64,000 nucleotides of DNA from Membranihabitans maritimus (GCF_021729145.1 NZ_JAJSLW010000011.1:62001-126000), one strand, 5' to 3'. Counted from the stretch's first letter, positions 36,455 through 46,740 are shown. Notes: generated from the sequence alone by a model not told the origin. Numbers and translations are program-made.

Positions 36455-36567
36455 GGGGCTGAATATCGATATACAATAATTGGGGATATCTATCAGAACA
36501 AATATTCAACGGAGAATTGTCTTATAAGTATTTAATAGACGATAGTCAGCCCTGACTGGTTAAAGTT

Positions 36568-36897
36568 TTAGCTTTTTCGTTCTTCTATCGGCGCTTCTTT
36601 TGAAAGTCTGGCAACAGATTTAATTCCATTGTTCATAGACTGTTTTGACGCATACATTTGGCTTGTTCCGATGATTTGTTTGTTTTTTGCCAATAGATTG
36701 AAAAAATCTTTTCCGTTTTTAGCGGTTTTTTTATCAAATTGATCTTCAACCTGGGCATTTTCTCGAACGGATTCAATCCCATTTTTACAAGAAGCTTTTG
36801 ATGCGTATCCCTGACTTTTTAAGACCGTCTGGCCATTTTCAGCTACAAGTTTAAAATAGTGTTTTCCGTCTTTCCCTTCAAAAATTTCAAATTTCAT
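36568..36897 (-). CDS. YegP-type protein with two tandem DUF1508 repeats
   Basis: This 109-residue protein holds two copies of the DUF1508 motif: FEIFEGKDGKHYFKLVAENG with SQGYASKASCKNGIESV, then FDKKTAKNGKDFFNLLAKN with SQMYASKQSMNNGIKSV. The family is common and small, with no well-defined role. It lies 17 bp downstream of cmk in the same direction and may be cotranscribed with it. No signal peptide. Confidence 0.8.
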   Translation of the reverse strand: MKFEIFEGKDGKHYFKLVAENGQTVLKSQGYASKASCKNGIESVRENAQVEDQFDKKTAKNGKDFFNLLAKNKQIIGTSQMYASKQSMNNGIKSVARLSKEAPIEERKS

Positions 36898-36914
36898 GTT
36901 ATTAGGTATTTAAA

Positions 36915-37589
36915 TTAGTGAATTCTGCAGTTGGCCAGTGCCAGTACCATTGACAATTGTTCTTTACGGGTCAAATTGGTTGTATCTAAAAGTACGGCAT
37001 CCGATGCTTTTTTTAAAGGACTGTCATTCCTCGTAGAATCGAGGTAATCCCTGCTTTTTAGATTGTTTTTTATATCATCATAAGTGGCTTCCCTACCTTT
37101 CGATTCGATTTCTTTTTTCCTTCTAATGATTCTAGTCTCCATTTCAGCAGTGATAAAAAGTTTCAGGACAGCATTTGGAAATACAACTGTCCCTATATCT
37201 CTTCCATCCATTACAATATTGTTTTTTTCACCATATTTTTGCTGGAGGGCTACCAATTTTTTCCTCACAGATGGAATAGCTGCTACCTGGCTTACCTGGT
37301 TACTAACTTGTTGAGTCCTTATTTCATCGGTAACGTCACGATTATTTAAATGGACGATAGCTCGGCTTTCATTATTTGGGAATGACAATGATATATCCAA
37401 TTCTTCAATCAATGAAGTAATATTTTTATCTAATGGGTTGATTTCCTGATTCAAAAAAAATAAGGATACAGCTCTGTACATTGCGCCTGAATCAATATAT
37501 AGAAAATTCAATTCCCGGGCTAAAGATCTAGCCAGGGTGCTTTTACCGCATGCTGCGTATCCATCTACACTGATTTGATAACAGGGCAT
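36915..37589 (-). CDS. cmk: cytidylate kinase
   Basis: Cmk phosphorylates CMP and dCMP. The 224-residue protein starts with the P-loop ISVDGYAACGKSTLARSL and continues with FLYIDSGAMYRAVSLFFL, VMDGRDIGTVVFPNA, and LKLFITA followed by an Arg-rich lid (RIIRRKKE). A second small domain typical of bacterial CMP kinases lies at about residues 60-120. The P-loop reads GYAACGKST rather than the commoner GPAGSGKST, which still keeps the GK[ST] core. Complete, cytoplasmic. Confidence 0.95.
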   Translation of the reverse strand: MPCYQISVDGYAACGKSTLARSLARELNFLYIDSGAMYRAVSLFFLNQEINPLDKNITSLIEELDISLSFPNNESRAIVHLNNRDVTDEIRTQQVSNQVSQVAAIPSVRKKLVALQQKYGEKNNIVMDGRDIGTVVFPNAVLKLFITAEMETRIIRRKKEIESKGREATYDDIKNNLKSRDYLDSTRNDSPLKKASDAVLLDTTNLTRKEQLSMVLALANCRIH

Positions 37590-37627
37590 TTAAATATAGG
37601 AAATATTTTTTATAAAAATAACAAAAA

Positions 37628-37651
37628 AGCCGTTTTGGAATCAAAACGGCT
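37628..37651 (-). terminator. rho-independent terminator of the DUF2795 gene
   Basis: AGCCGTTTTG and CAAAACGGCT form a perfect 10-bp stem around a 4-base loop, followed by a T run on the minus strand. It also lies just upstream of the cmk start and would separate the two genes. Confidence 0.85.
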
Positions 37652-37664
37652 AGATAATTTATTT

Positions 37665-37886
37665 TTAATATTCGTCTTCATTGAAAAGAAAATCATCTTT
37701 TCGTGGATAATCAGGCCATATATCTTCTATAGTTTCATAAATTTCACCCTCATCTTCCATTTCTTGAAGATTTTCGATTACTTCAAGAGGTGCGCCTGAT
37801 CGAATGGCATAATCGATCAATTCATCCCGCGTCGCCGGCCAAGGTGCATCTTCTAGATGATAAGCTAACTCTAAGGTCCAATACAT
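37665..37886 (-). CDS. DUF2795-type small acidic protein
   Basis: This 73-residue acidic protein resembles the DUF2795 family: YWTLELAYHLEDAPWPATRD, then ELIDYAIRSGAPLEVIENLQ and EIYETIEDIWPDYP. It is soluble and single-gene, with its own terminator. The function of the family is not known to me. Confidence 0.7.
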   Translation of the reverse strand: MYWTLELAYHLEDAPWPATRDELIDYAIRSGAPLEVIENLQEMEDEGEIYETIEDIWPDYPRKDDFLFNEDEY

Positions 37887-37976
37887 TTATCTATTTAATT
37901 TTTACGTTGAATTAATAACATAACATAAAGTATATCAAAAATAAAACCAAATAGTTCCTGACATCCAAAAAAATAA

Positions 37977-39041
37977 TTATAAAATTAACATTGCATCGCC
38001 ATAACTAAAAAATCTGTACTCCTCTTTTACTGCTTCTTCATACGCTTCCATAATCAGATCGTATCCTCCAAAGGCAGAGATCATGATCATAAGGCTTGTT
38101 TTTGGTAAATGCAGGTTGGTCACCATGCAATTGGCAATGTGAAAGTCATAAGGTGGATAAATAAAAAGATTGGTCCAACCTTCTGCTTGCTTGAGGTAGG
38201 AATCTGCAGACACTGCTGATTCAATTGCCCTCATAGAAGTAGTCCCTATTGCACAAACTTTTTTTCGGTCTTTTTTTGCTTTATTTACAAGAGTAGAAGC
38301 TTTTTCAGGAACATAAAAATATTCGGCGTCCATTTTATGTTTGGATAAATCTTCGACGTCTATATCTCTGAATGTGCCTAATCCTACATGAAGGGTAACT
38401 TCGGGTGTATGAATTCCCTTGATATTTATTTGCTTCATGAGCCTTTCACTGAAATGAAGTCCTGCTGTCGGGGCTGCTACTGCACCGACTTCTTTGGCAA
38501 ATACTGTTTGATATCGTTCGGCATCTATTTCTTCTGCCGGACGATTTATATATTTTGGCAGGGGTGTATTGCCCAGGCTGTAGAGGATCTTTCTAAACTC
38601 TTCGTCATCATCTTCGAAATAAAAGCGAATTGTACGTCCTCTGCTTGTAGTGTTGTCTACAACTTCAGCAACTAATTTTTCATTACCATCTTCATCGTTA
38701 AAATACAGTTTATTGCCCACCCGTATTTTTCTGGCGGGATCGACTAAAACGTCCCACAATTTTGCTTCTTTATTTAATTCTCTTAAAAGAAATACCTCAA
38801 TTTTAGCACCGGTCTTTTCTTTTCGACCATACATTCTTGCCGGAAATACTTTAGTATTATTAAAGATAAAACAATCGTCTTCTTCAAAATAATCTAGTAA
38901 GTCTTTGAATAATTTGTGCTCTATTTTCCCTGTCTTTCGATTAACTACCATTAAACGCGATTCATCTCGTTCTTTTGAAGGGTATTTAGCGATTAATTTT
39001 TTTGGAAGATTGTAATTGAATTGAGATAATTTGGCTTTCAT
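37977..39041 (-). CDS. queA: S-adenosylmethionine:tRNA ribosyltransferase-isomerase
   Basis: QueA transfers the ribosyl part of SAM to 7-aminomethyl-7-deazaguanine in tRNA, the next-to-last step to queuosine. The 354-residue protein begins [23 protein letters not shown]-like and shows [62 protein letters not shown] and [19 protein letters not shown], all family hallmarks. Length is usual. It stands alone, upstream of the rplT terminator region. Confidence 0.95.
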   Translation of the reverse strand: MKAKLSQFNYNLPKKLIAKYPSKERDESRLMVVNRKTGKIEHKLFKDLLDYFEEDDCFIFNNTKVFPARMYGRKEKTGAKIEVFLLRELNKEAKLWDVLVDPARKIRVGNKLYFNDEDGNEKLVAEVVDNTTSRGRTIRFYFEDDDEEFRKILYSLGNTPLPKYINRPAEEIDAERYQTVFAKEVGAVAAPTAGLHFSERLMKQINIKGIHTPEVTLHVGLGTFRDIDVEDLSKHKMDAEYFYVPEKASTLVNKAKKDRKKVCAIGTTSMRAIESAVSADSYLKQAEGWTNLFIYPPYDFHIANCMVTNLHLPKTSLMIMISAFGGYDLIMEAYEEAVKEEYRFFSYGDAMLIL

Positions 39042-39078
39042 CTATAGCAATAATTTGATGTGTATAAAAACTATAAAA

Positions 39079-39106
39079 GTGTCATATCAATATTTTGATA
39101 AGACAC
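39079..39106 (-). terminator. terminator after rplT
   Basis: On the minus strand GTGTCTTATCAA pairs with TTGATATGACAC (one mismatch) around a 4-base loop, followed by TTTTATAG. It ends the infC-rpmI-rplT unit. Confidence 0.65.
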
Positions 39107-39134
39107 CTTTATTCCATTATCCTGCGAAGATAAA

Positions 39135-39479
39135 CTATTTTACCTTAGCAACTAATGCACGAAAAGTTTCTGGCTCGTTCATTGCTAAATCTGCTAAAAC
39201 TTTTCTATTAAGTTCGATGTTATTTTCTTTTAAGCCGTGCATGAATTTACTGTAGCTAAGACCTTCATTCCTGGTGGCTGCATTAATACGAGCAATCCAT
39301 AGTTTGCGAAAATTTCTTTTCTTATTTCTTCGATCTCTATAGGCATAGAGCAATCCTTTCTCTACGGCGTTTTTAGCTACTGTATAGACCTTAGACCGAG
39401 CACCAAAATACCCTTTGGCCTGCTTTAATATTTTTTTTCTTCTTTTTCTTGAGGCTACTTTATTTGTTGACCTTGGCAT
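39135..39479 (-). CDS. rplT: 50S ribosomal protein L20
   Basis: The 114-residue L20 binds 23S rRNA early in large-subunit assembly. The family pattern is clear: [60 protein letters not shown] and a C-terminal VLADLA region. It is the third gene of the infC-rpmI-rplT unit, 72 bp after rpmI, and is followed by a hairpin terminator. Confidence 0.97.
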   Translation of the reverse strand: MPRSTNKVASRKRRKKILKQAKGYFGARSKVYTVAKNAVEKGLLYAYRDRRNKKRNFRKLWIARINAATRNEGLSYSKFMHGLKENNIELNRKVLADLAMNEPETFRALVAKVK

Positions 39480-39551
39480 AATTTAAAATTTTCCGGAAGA
39501 AAGGGGTGACGCAAAATGATCACTTTGCCACTTTTTCCTGGGTTAAAATAA

Positions 39552-39749
39552 TTAGTTTATACAAAGTAATTTTTTCACTTTAGCTTCGTCAGCTGTACTC
39601 ACCAATGAGGAGCCACGAAGATTTCTCTTGGCTTTTGTCGTTTTCTTTCTCATCAAGTGAGAAGTACGAGCCTGAAATCTTTTCACCTTTCCGGACCCGG
39701 TGATTTTAAATCTTTTCTTGGCACTAGAATGCGTCTTTACCTTAGGCAT
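39552..39749 (-). CDS. rpmI: 50S ribosomal protein L35
   Basis: This 65-residue basic protein matches L35: PKVKTHSSAKKRFKITGSGK then VKRFQARTSHLMRKKTTKAK. It lies between infC (76 bp upstream) and rplT, the conserved gene order. Confidence 0.97.
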   Translation of the reverse strand: MPKVKTHSSAKKRFKITGSGKVKRFQARTSHLMRKKTTKAKRNLRGSSLVSTADEAKVKKLLCIN

Positions 39750-39825
39750 GGCTTTAATTTTTCAATTTATTGCAAAATGGAGTGCAAAGGTATGAAAAAG
39801 AAGGATAAATATTCTTCTTTTTAAA

Positions 39826-40425
39826 TTATTTTTTCTTTTTCTTGGGGGAAATAATGACAATCATTCTTTTCCCTTCAAGTTTAGGAAGATTTTCAGCTGC
39901 TCCGTATTCTTCTAATTCTTTCATGAAACGGAGTAATAAAAGCTCCCCACGATCTTTAAAAACTATACTTCTACCTCGAAAATGAACGTATGCTTTGACT
40001 TTTGCTCCATCATCCAAAAAACCTTTTGCATGATTTAATTTGAAATTAAAGTCATGATCATCCGTATTGGGAGTAAAGCGAATTTCTTTTATTACGGTCT
40101 TTGCGGCTTTATTCTTTATTTCTTTCTCTTTCTTCTTTTTGTTGTATAGAAACTTATTATAATCAATAATTTTCACAACAGGAGGCTTTGCTTTTGGCGA
40201 AATTTCAACCAAATCAAGTTCCAATTCCCGCGCCCAATCCTTCACAATATTTGTTCTGAATACGCCGGACTCGATATCCTGTCCAATTACTTTTCCAATT
40301 TCATCAAGGTTGTCTCCTACCAACCGTACTTCAGGAACCCGGATGTGTTCATTTATTCGATGTTCTTGTGTATCTCTTCGAGATCTGTAATTTCTTCCTC
40401 TGCCAGGTGAATTTCTTCTTGCCAA
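39826..40425 (-). CDS. infC: translation initiation factor IF-3
   Basis: IF-3 checks the initiator codon and keeps ribosomal subunits apart. The 199-residue protein has [40 protein letters not shown], the linker Lys-rich [11 protein letters not shown], and a C-terminal domain with [20 protein letters not shown]. The first usable codon is TTG at 40425. Upstream the frame is open with only ATA/ATT-type codons, so an unusual initiator, as used for infC autocontrol in other bacteria, is likely. A Lys-rich C-terminal tail (PKKKKK) is present. Confidence 0.93.
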   Translation of the reverse strand: MARRNSPGRGRNYRSRRDTQEHRINEHIRVPEVRLVGDNLDEIGKVIGQDIESGVFRTNIVKDWARELELDLVEISPKAKPPVVKIIDYNKFLYNKKKKEKEIKNKAAKTVIKEIRFTPNTDDHDFNFKLNHAKGFLDDGAKVKAYVHFRGRSIVFKDRGELLLLRFMKELEEYGAAENLPKLEGKRMIVIISPKKKKK

Positions 40426-40456
40426 ATTTAAATAGTTTATTTTAAAAATATAAATG

Positions 40457-40464
40457 CAAATGTA
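40457..40464 (-). promoter_or_regulatory. candidate -7 element of the infC-rpmI-rplT unit
   Basis: On the minus strand this reads TACATTTG, about 31 bases before the infC TTG. No -33 match is seen. Confidence 0.35.
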
Positions 40465-40489
40465 AGCATTTACTTATTATAATATACAG

Positions 40490-40523
40490 AAATAGCTGCC
40501 TATATCAAAATAAGCAGCTATTT
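40490..40523 (-). terminator. hairpin after clpC
   Basis: AAATAGCTGC and GCAGCTATTT form a perfect 10-bp stem around a 14-base loop between clpC and infC. The T tract is longer on the plus strand than on the minus strand, so its strength as a clpC terminator is uncertain. Confidence 0.5.
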
Positions 40524-40540
40524 TTTTATTTGATTCGAAC

Positions 40541-43066
40541 TTATGATTTGACATTGCTCTTCAAACGAACTGTCAATTCTTCGTTATCTTCTGTTTCGTC
40601 ATTAAAATCCATTTCAAATACGGAACCTTCTTCCGGATTTTCATTCAGAATGAATTCTGCTAATGGGTCTTCGATATACTTTTGTATGGCTCTTTGCAAT
40701 GGTCTTGCTCCAAACTGAGGATCATAACCTTTATTGGCTACAAAGTCTTTTGCCCTTGATGTCAATTCTATCGAATATTTCATTTGTGACAACCTATTGT
40801 AAAGGTCGTTAAGTGTAATATCAATGATTTTAAAAATATGCTCTTTTTCCAGGGAATTAAAAATTACCAAATCATCAATCCGGTTTAAAAATTCGGGAGA
40901 AAAAGTTCTTTTCAAAGCATTTTGTATTACGCTTTTACTGTGCTCTTTAGAACTGTCCACTCGGGACTTGGTAGCAAATCCAACACCCATCCCAAAATCT
41001 TTCAGTTGGCGGACTCCAATGTTGGAAGTCATGATGATTAATGTATTTTTAAAGTCAATCTTCCTGCCCAGTCCGTCTGTTAACTGCCCATCATCTAATA
41101 CTTGCAACAAAATATTGTAAACGTCCGGATGTGCTTTTTCAATTTCATCAAGCAAGATAACAGAATATGGTTTTCTCCTTACCTTTTCGGTGAGTTGTCC
41201 TCCTTCTTCGTAACCTACATAGCCCGGAGGCGCCCCTATTAATCTGCTGATGCTGAATTTCTCCATGTATTCACTCATATCAATGCGAATGAGAGAATCT
41301 TCACTATCAAACATATAACGTGCAAGTGCCTTGGCCAATTCTGTTTTTCCAACTCCTGTAGGTCCGAGGAAAATAAATGTACCTATGGGTTTGGAAGGAT
41401 CTTTTAACCCGACCCTGTTTCGCTGGATGGCTTTCGTTACCTTGTCAATGGCATTATCCTGCCCAATGATCATTTTTTGTAAATCCTCATTCATGCCGAT
41501 GAGTTTTTTACTTTCACTTTGCGCCACTTTATTTAGAGGTATACTAGTCATCATAGATACTACTTCGGCAATATCTTTTTCGTCTACAGGATACTTTTTT
41601 GTTTTGGATTCTTCTTCCCAGTTTATCCTTGCATCTTCCAGCTGTTTGATCATTTTGGATTCCTGATCGCGCAGTTCGGCCGCATTTTCGTATTGTTGAT
41701 TTTTGACGGCCTGGTTTTTCATTTCCTTGATCTCCTCTATTTTCGCCTCCATCTCTTCAATGTGCTTGGGAACAAAAATGTTCTTTAAATGCACTCTAGC
41801 GCCTACTTCATCCATCACGTCTATGGCTTTATCAGGTAGAAATCGATCTGTGATATATCGTTCGCTGAGATGAACACAAGCATTAATTGCTTCTTCATCG
41901 TATTCCACATTGTGGAATTCTTCGTATTTGGGAGCAATATTCTTGAGGATATTAATCGTTTCTTCTCCGGAAGGAGGATTGACCAGGACTTTTTGGAATC
42001 GTCGATCCAATGCACCGTCCTTTTCTATATATTGACGGTATTCATCGAGCGTCGAAGCCCCTATGCACTGTAATTCTCCCCGGGCCAACGCAGGCTTGAA
42101 AATATTGGAAGCATCCAGGGACCCTGTTGCTCCTCCGGCACCTACAATAGTATGAATTTCATCGATAAACAAAATTACGTCTTTGTTCTTTTCGAGTTCA
42201 TTCATAATAGCTTTCATGCGTTCTTCAAACTGCCCTCTGTATTTTGTACCCGCTACAAGAGCTGCTAGATCGAGCATCACTATTCTTTTATCAAATAAAG
42301 TTCTCGATACTTTCTTCTGCTGGATCCTTAGCGCCAGTCCTTCTACAATTGCTGTCTTACCTACACCGGGTTCCCCTATTAGAATGGGATTGTTCTTCTT
42401 TCTTCTACTTAGTATTTGAGAAACACGTTCAATTTCCTGTTCCCTTCCTATAATCGGGTCTAACTTGTCTTCTTCAGCAAGTTTTGTGATATCTCTTCCG
42501 AAATTATCCAGAACCGGAGTAGTGGATTTTTGACCGCTTCTTTTTTGAAATCCACGGGCAGAACTACTTTCATCTTCAAAGGAAGATTCATCTGAAGCCG
42601 ACTGGGAATAAATATCTATATCTACCTGATCTTCATTGATTAGATAATATAGCTCATTTTTATACGTATCATAGTCTATGTCAAACTGCTTGAGAATTTT
42701 AGACGCCCTGTTCTCCTGGTGTTTTAAAATAGACAAAACAATTAACTCTGGAGAGATTTCCTGGTTTTTGAAAACCTTGGCTTCTAGGACAGAGAACTTT
42801 AAAATTTTCTCAGCATGCTTATCAAAAGGAATATCACCATCAGGCAATATTTTAGCTTGAGAATTGCTACTGTATTTTTCTAAATAATCTGTCAATTCTT
42901 CGAGGTCTACATCTAAAGATTCAAAAACTTTAGTTGCCAGACTATCTTCATCTCTTACAATACCAAGCAAAATATGTTCAGTCCCCACAAAACCCTGACC
43001 GAGTTTTTTGGCTTCTTCTTTGCTCTTGCTTAGTATTTTTTTAACTTCTGGCGAAAATTTTTTCAT
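40541..43066 (-). CDS. clpC: ATP-dependent Clp protease ATP-binding subunit ClpC
   Basis: This 841-residue AAA+ unfoldase works with ClpP. The order is: two N-terminal Clp repeats ([20 protein letters not shown], then [20 protein letters not shown]), a charged linker, D1 with Walker [14 protein letters not shown] and Walker [14 protein letters not shown], a middle region with the UVR-like [20 protein letters not shown] that marks ClpC rather than ClpB, D2 with [15 protein letters not shown] and [18 protein letters not shown], and a C-terminal ClpB_D2-small domain ([16 protein letters not shown]). Length fits ClpC. A single gene, transcribed toward infC. Confidence 0.95.
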   Translation of the reverse strand: MKKFSPEVKKILSKSKEEAKKLGQGFVGTEHILLGIVRDEDSLATKVFESLDVDLEELTDYLEKYSSNSQAKILPDGDIPFDKHAEKILKFSVLEAKVFKNQEISPELIVLSILKHQENRASKILKQFDIDYDTYKNELYYLINEDQVDIDIYSQSASDESSFEDESSSARGFQKRSGQKSTTPVLDNFGRDITKLAEEDKLDPIIGREQEIERVSQILSRRKKNNPILIGEPGVGKTAIVEGLALRIQQKKVSRTLFDKRIVMLDLAALVAGTKYRGQFEERMKAIMNELEKNKDVILFIDEIHTIVGAGGATGSLDASNIFKPALARGELQCIGASTLDEYRQYIEKDGALDRRFQKVLVNPPSGEETINILKNIAPKYEEFHNVEYDEEAINACVHLSERYITDRFLPDKAIDVMDEVGARVHLKNIFVPKHIEEMEAKIEEIKEMKNQAVKNQQYENAAELRDQESKMIKQLEDARINWEEESKTKKYPVDEKDIAEVVSMMTSIPLNKVAQSESKKLIGMNEDLQKMIIGQDNAIDKVTKAIQRNRVGLKDPSKPIGTFIFLGPTGVGKTELAKALARYMFDSEDSLIRIDMSEYMEKFSISRLIGAPPGYVGYEEGGQLTEKVRRKPYSVILLDEIEKAHPDVYNILLQVLDDGQLTDGLGRKIDFKNTLIIMTSNIGVRQLKDFGMGVGFATKSRVDSSKEHSKSVIQNALKRTFSPEFLNRIDDLVIFNSLEKEHIFKIIDITLNDLYNRLSQMKYSIELTSRAKDFVANKGYDPQFGARPLQRAIQKYIEDPLAEFILNENPEEGSVFEMDFNDETEDNEELTVRLKSNVKS

Positions 43067-43489
43067 ATGCTGAAATATACATTTATTCTAAGAAACAATA
43101 AAATATTGTAAAGGATTAAATCCCTATTCATATTAACATTTTCTTTGCACAAGCCCTATTCCTGAAGGATAAATCAGAATACAATCATTACTCAAACCCT
43201 TTCAGGGATAATAACACTTAAATTTAACTAATTTCGGTGTCAATCTTTATACGTTTTCCGAAAAGATTAGTCTATATGAAAATGTAAATTTTTGAAATTG
43301 TGATTTCTAACCTTCTAAATAAAAATTCATTGTAATTTTGCTTTGTTTTGAGTAATTTATTACTAGCTATTTATTTTTCAGTTTGTCCGAAAGTTGTGAT
43401 CTGTTTTCACTTAAATGTGAGGGACTCAACGCCGGATTTATTTTAAAATCATAATTTTACGTATTATAATCATCAAAATTGATACCAAT
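43067..43489. other. intergenic region between clpC and the STAS gene
   Basis: About 420 AT-rich bases hold the divergent promoters. TAATTTTG (43333-43340) fits the -7 consensus for the plus strand but is about 150 bases from the STAS gene. No gene or hairpin seen. Confidence 0.4.
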
Positions 43490-43867
43490 ATGAAATACAG
43501 TGTGAATAAAGGGGGATTGTACACCGTTTTAAAGCTGGAAGAGAAATCTATTGATTCTTTGAATGCACCCCAGTTGAAGTCAGAGCTTGTGTTCTTCAGG
43601 AATGAAGGGGTGGAAAATATAATTATTGACCTTGGGGAAGTGGAATATGTCGACTCGTCAGGCCTGAGTGCCATTTTGACAGGGAATCGATTGTGGAGAG
43701 ATGCAGGATTATTTATAATTAGTCAAGCAAAACATACGGCGGTCAAGCGATTAATTGAAATTTCAAAGTTAGATCAAATTCTTGTAATTATACCGACGGT
43801 GGATGAATCAATCGATTATGTAAAGATGGAGCAATTAGAAAAGGAATTCCTTTCAGAAGAAGAATGA
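43490..43867 (+). CDS. STAS-domain protein, anti-sigma-factor-antagonist type
   Basis: This 125-residue protein has a STAS fold with the phosphorylatable Ser region VEYVDSSGLSAILTGNRL (about residues 53-70), as in SpoIIAA-like antagonists. A short acidic C-terminal tail (EKEFLSEEE) is present. Its stop overlaps the rnz start by 4 bases, so the two are translationally coupled; a link to RNase Z is not explained by known biochemistry. No kinase or sigma partner lies nearby. Confidence 0.85.
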   Translation: MKYSVNKGGLYTVLKLEEKSIDSLNAPQLKSELVFFRNEGVENIIIDLGEVEYVDSSGLSAILTGNRLWRDAGLFIISQAKHTAVKRLIEISKLDQILVIIPTVDESIDYVKMEQLEKEFLSEEE

Positions 43868-44796
43868 ATTGGATCCTCAATATATTAGGAGCAAATTCAG
43901 CAGTACCAACGCGCAACAGATTTCCTTCGGGGCAAGTTTTGGATCTTGGAGGGACCAGCCTCTTAATTGATTGTGGAGAAGGTTCGCAATTGCGGATGTT
44001 AGAACAGCGCATAAAAAAGACCAGAATTTCATACGTTCTCATTTCGCATTTACACGGGGACCACATTTATGGCCTTCCTGGTCTTTTAACTTCTTATAAT
44101 TTGTTTTCCCGGACGTTGCCTCTGTGTATAGTAGGTCCTGTGGGGATTAAGAGGTTTGTTGATAATACTATTGGAATAACAGGACATGAATTGTCTTATC
44201 CGGTAGAAATAATTGAAATAGACGGAACAACGAAAGAGTTGGTACTTGATAAAGATACCTTTAAGGTGTATTCTTTCCCGTTAGAACATAGAATTCCTAC
44301 CTATGGATACCAGATCGTAGAAAAAATGAATCGCGTATACCTGGATAAGGAAAAGATTGCAAAATATAAATTGACAGATTCGAAAATAAAGTCATTGCTA
44401 GATGGGGAGACCATCAAAGTTAACGGAGTTAATTGGGACTTGTCTTTTTTTGAACGTACCCGGACTCCAATTTCTTATTCATATGTTTCAGATACAAAAT
44501 ACTTTAGCCAATGTGGGGAATACATTGAAAAATCTACTGCTTTATATCATGAATCAACTTTTTTGGAGAAAGATAAAGCGCTTGCAACAGAACGATATCA
44601 CTCTACAGCGAAGGAAGCTGCTACCTGTGCTATGAATGGACAAGTAGGAGGACTTATTTTGGGACATTTTAGTAGTCGTTACAAAACGCTTGAATCCTTT
44701 AGATCTGAAGCGGAAGTAATATTTAAAGATGTTTTTTTGGCTAGTAATGGCAAATCGTTTTTGATCTTTGACGATGGACGTATTTCGGAGGTATAA
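43864..44796 (+). CDS. rnz: ribonuclease Z (tRNA 3' processing)
   Basis: RNase Z cuts the 3' trailer from tRNA precursors, needed here because the tRNA-Lys next door lacks an encoded CCA. The 310-residue metallo-beta-lactamase protein has the zinc motif SHLHGDHIYGLPGLL (about residue 61), SYVSDTKYFSQC, a YHESTFLE region and GLILGHFSSRY. Length is typical for the long bacterial form. It is coupled to the STAS gene upstream. Confidence 0.94.
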   Translation: MNWILNILGANSAVPTRNRFPSGQVLDLGGTSLLIDCGEGSQLRMLEQRIKKTRISYVLISHLHGDHIYGLPGLLTSYNLFSRTLPLCIVGPVGIKRFVDNTIGITGHELSYPVEIIEIDGTTKELVLDKDTFKVYSFPLEHRIPTYGYQIVEKMNRVYLDKEKIAKYKLTDSKIKSLLDGETIKVNGVNWDLSFFERTRTPISYSYVSDTKYFSQCGEYIEKSTALYHESTFLEKDKALATERYHSTAKEAATCAMNGQVGGLILGHFSSRYKTLESFRSEAEVIFKDVFLASNGKSFLIFDDGRISEV

Positions 44797-44898
44797 ACTT
44801 AAAAAAAAAGTATGTCTGATAATTCCTTGAAATTCAGTAAGACAAAGAAGGTGGTAAAGAAATTTATGAAACTTTTTTTGAAAAAAATCAGTACGTCA

Positions 44899-44929
44899 TT
44901 TGGTAATTGACTTTTAGATTGTATCTTTG
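44899..44929 (+). promoter_or_regulatory. promoter of tRNA-Lys / rpsU
   Basis: TTTG (44899-44902), 19 bp, TATCTTTG (44922-44929): a full Bacteroidota consensus, 22 bases upstream of the mature tRNA 5' end. Confidence 0.75.
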
Positions 44930-44951
44930 CAATCGCTTTGAAGAAGTGGAT

Positions 44952-45024
44952 GATTCCGTAGCTCAGTTGGTAGAGCACTTGACTTTTAATCAAGGGGTCC
45001 TGGGTTCGACCCCCAGCGGAATCA
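44952..45024 (+). tRNA. tRNA-Lys (anticodon TTT)
   Basis: A 73-nt cloverleaf: acceptor stem GATTCCG/CGGAATC, D arm GCTCAGTTGGTAGAGC, anticodon stem CTTGA/TCAAG with loop CTTTTAA (anticodon TTT at 44985-44987), T arm GGGTTCGACCCC and discriminator A. CCA is not encoded. rpsU starts 40 bases downstream with no terminator between, so they may share a transcript. Confidence 0.97.
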
Positions 45025-45064
45025 CATATTTACTAATCAATTTAACTAAAGAGGTAAGAAAAAG

Positions 45065-45256
45065 ATGTTAGTAATCGATGTAAAAGATGGCGATTCAATT
45101 GATAAGGCGCTGAAAAGATATAAAAGGAAATATCAGCAAGTAGGTGTTCTTAAAGAATTGAGAAAAAGAAAGCATTTTACAAAGCCTTCTGTTGAAAGAA
45201 GGAATGAAGTGCTTAATGCCCGGTACAAAGAAGAATATCTCCAAAATAATTCGTAA
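45065..45256 (+). CDS. rpsU: 30S ribosomal protein S21
   Basis: The 63-residue basic protein matches bS21: VIDVKDGDSIDKALKRYKRK, then LKELRKRKHFTKPSVERRNE. It lies directly after tRNA-Lys and before a strong terminator, so both probably come from the promoter at 44899. Confidence 0.95.
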   Translation: MLVIDVKDGDSIDKALKRYKRKYQQVGVLKELRKRKHFTKPSVERRNEVLNARYKEEYLQNNS

Positions 45257-45281
45257 GGAGATATACGAAAGAGTAAATGAA

Positions 45282-45316
45282 AAGAGGCTGAGTCTAATTT
45301 TAGATTCAGCCTCTTT
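45282..45316 (+). terminator. rho-independent terminator of rpsU
   Basis: GAGGCTGAGTCTA pairs with TAGATTCAGCCTC (one G-T pair) around a short loop, with a flanking A run and a T run after it. Confidence 0.9.
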
Positions 45317-45619
45317 TTGTTGTATAAAATATGGGGATGGGCTTGCTATGGATACTTCTTTAAAAAAATAAATCGATTTTCCGGATGGTTATAAAGTTTA
45401 TGGGTGCACAGTCGTTTAGTAAATGGTTAGTTGCCCTTATCTATGGGTTATTTATTTTAAACTCTTTTAGTGTACTCGTTTTTGTAGTATCTTCTGTCAG
45501 GTAAATTTTATTGAAGTATTTTCTATTACTTTTTTTCAAAGTATGGAATGCTGTTGCTGTTCAAATAGTAGATTGTTTAATAATTAAATTCTTCTAAATG
45601 GAATATGCTTTAATAAAAA
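45317..45619. other. intergenic region, no gene seen
   Basis: About 300 AT-rich bases between two terminators of convergent genes. No open frame or structure that I can support. Confidence 0.5.
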
Positions 45620-45655
45620 CTGCTCCCGAAAAAATAGTAGTTTCTTCGGGAGCAG
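45620..45655 (-). terminator. rho-independent terminator of the porin gene
   Basis: CTGCTCCCGAA and TTCGGGAGCAG form a perfect 11-bp stem; on the minus strand a T tract follows. Confidence 0.85.
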
Positions 45656-45702
45656 AAAATTTATTTGTATATCTTTTCCAAATCCATTGCTATAAACATG
45701 TT

Positions 45703-46740
45703 TTAGAAAGAGTATACCGCTGCAACTAAGAATTGTGCAGCCTTGTCATTAGGTTGTGAAGCCGATTCATAAAATATTTCCTGGTCGGAAAAATCGTGTC
45801 TAAATTCAGGTATAATTGTCAGGGGACCTGCTTTTAAATTAGCACTTATTGTTAATGCTGTTATTCTTTCTCCTTCAATATCTACTCCGTCATCTGAAAA
45901 GTCTTTGTTTTTGAATAATTCCCCCCTGATTCCCAGGTCCAACCAGGGAGCAGTGGCTACTTGCAGGTACAGAGCAGCTCCTGAGAATCCTGCATCACTA
46001 TCTGCAGCCGTATAATCAGCGGCATTTAATCCTACGAAGAAATTGTCTGTTATTTGATACGTTGTAGTTAAATCAAACTCAGTACCACTAAATTCACCGG
46101 TAATTAGATTAAAATAAGCATCCCAGTTTTCTACTGGCGATATTCTTAATTGAGCGCCAAAATCATTTAAGCCATTGAAATCCTGATATACATTCCAATC
46201 ATTGAATAATCCTACCATCAGTCCAAAGGCGTCACTAATTTCATATTCTAATTTAATTCCCGCATTTTGAAACGGACCGGATGTAAATAAATATGAAGTC
46301 GAATAATTGAAATTATCAACAGGACTAATGACTTCATATCCTACGAAAGTACCCATAAAACCCCCGGTCAAACTCACTTTTTCAGAAAGTGCATATGATA
46401 CGTAAAGGTTTTGAATATGGAAACTGTTGCCATCTGACCCATTAAGTAATGAACCAGATTGACCCCTTGGACCGAAAGCGAGGTCTGCTACAAAGGAAGC
46501 CTTTCCGGTTGTTTTTTGTAAAATCAGATTGGCCATACCAATAGAAATGGAATTGTTTTGTGCGCCAAAACTTGTTCCAATATTACCGAACCCATCTTCC
46601 GGTTCGTACCCACTAAAATCGTATTTATAATATAAGTCTACTGATCCTGACATTTCAAATGGCAGTGAAGTTGCTTCCTGTGCTTGTAAGCTGAAGGTGT
46701 AGATAATAGTAAGTAATACAGTTAGATTTAAGGTTTTCAT
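45703..46740 (-). CDS. OmpL-type outer-membrane beta-barrel porin (BBP2-like)
   Basis: This 345-residue protein has a signal peptide (cleavage near SLQAQ) and regular amphipathic strands throughout: MSGSVDLYYKYDFSG, NSFHIQNLYVSYALSEKVSL, PFQNAGIKLEYEISDAFGLM, and a final strand ending with aromatic residues (AAVYSF), as barrel insertion signals do. It resembles the beta-barrel porin 2 / OmpL-like family. No neighbour suggests a substrate. It has its own terminator. Confidence 0.75.
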   Translation of the reverse strand: MKTLNLTVLLTIIYTFSLQAQEATSLPFEMSGSVDLYYKYDFSGYEPEDGFGNIGTSFGAQNNSISIGMANLILQKTTGKASFVADLAFGPRGQSGSLLNGSDGNSFHIQNLYVSYALSEKVSLTGGFMGTFVGYEVISPVDNFNYSTSYLFTSGPFQNAGIKLEYEISDAFGLMVGLFNDWNVYQDFNGLNDFGAQLRISPVENWDAYFNLITGEFSGTEFDLTTTYQITDNFFVGLNAADYTAADSDAGFSGAALYLQVATAPWLDLGIRGELFKNKDFSDDGVDIEGERITALTISANLKAGPLTIIPEFRHDFSDQEIFYESASQPNDKAAQFLVAAVYSF

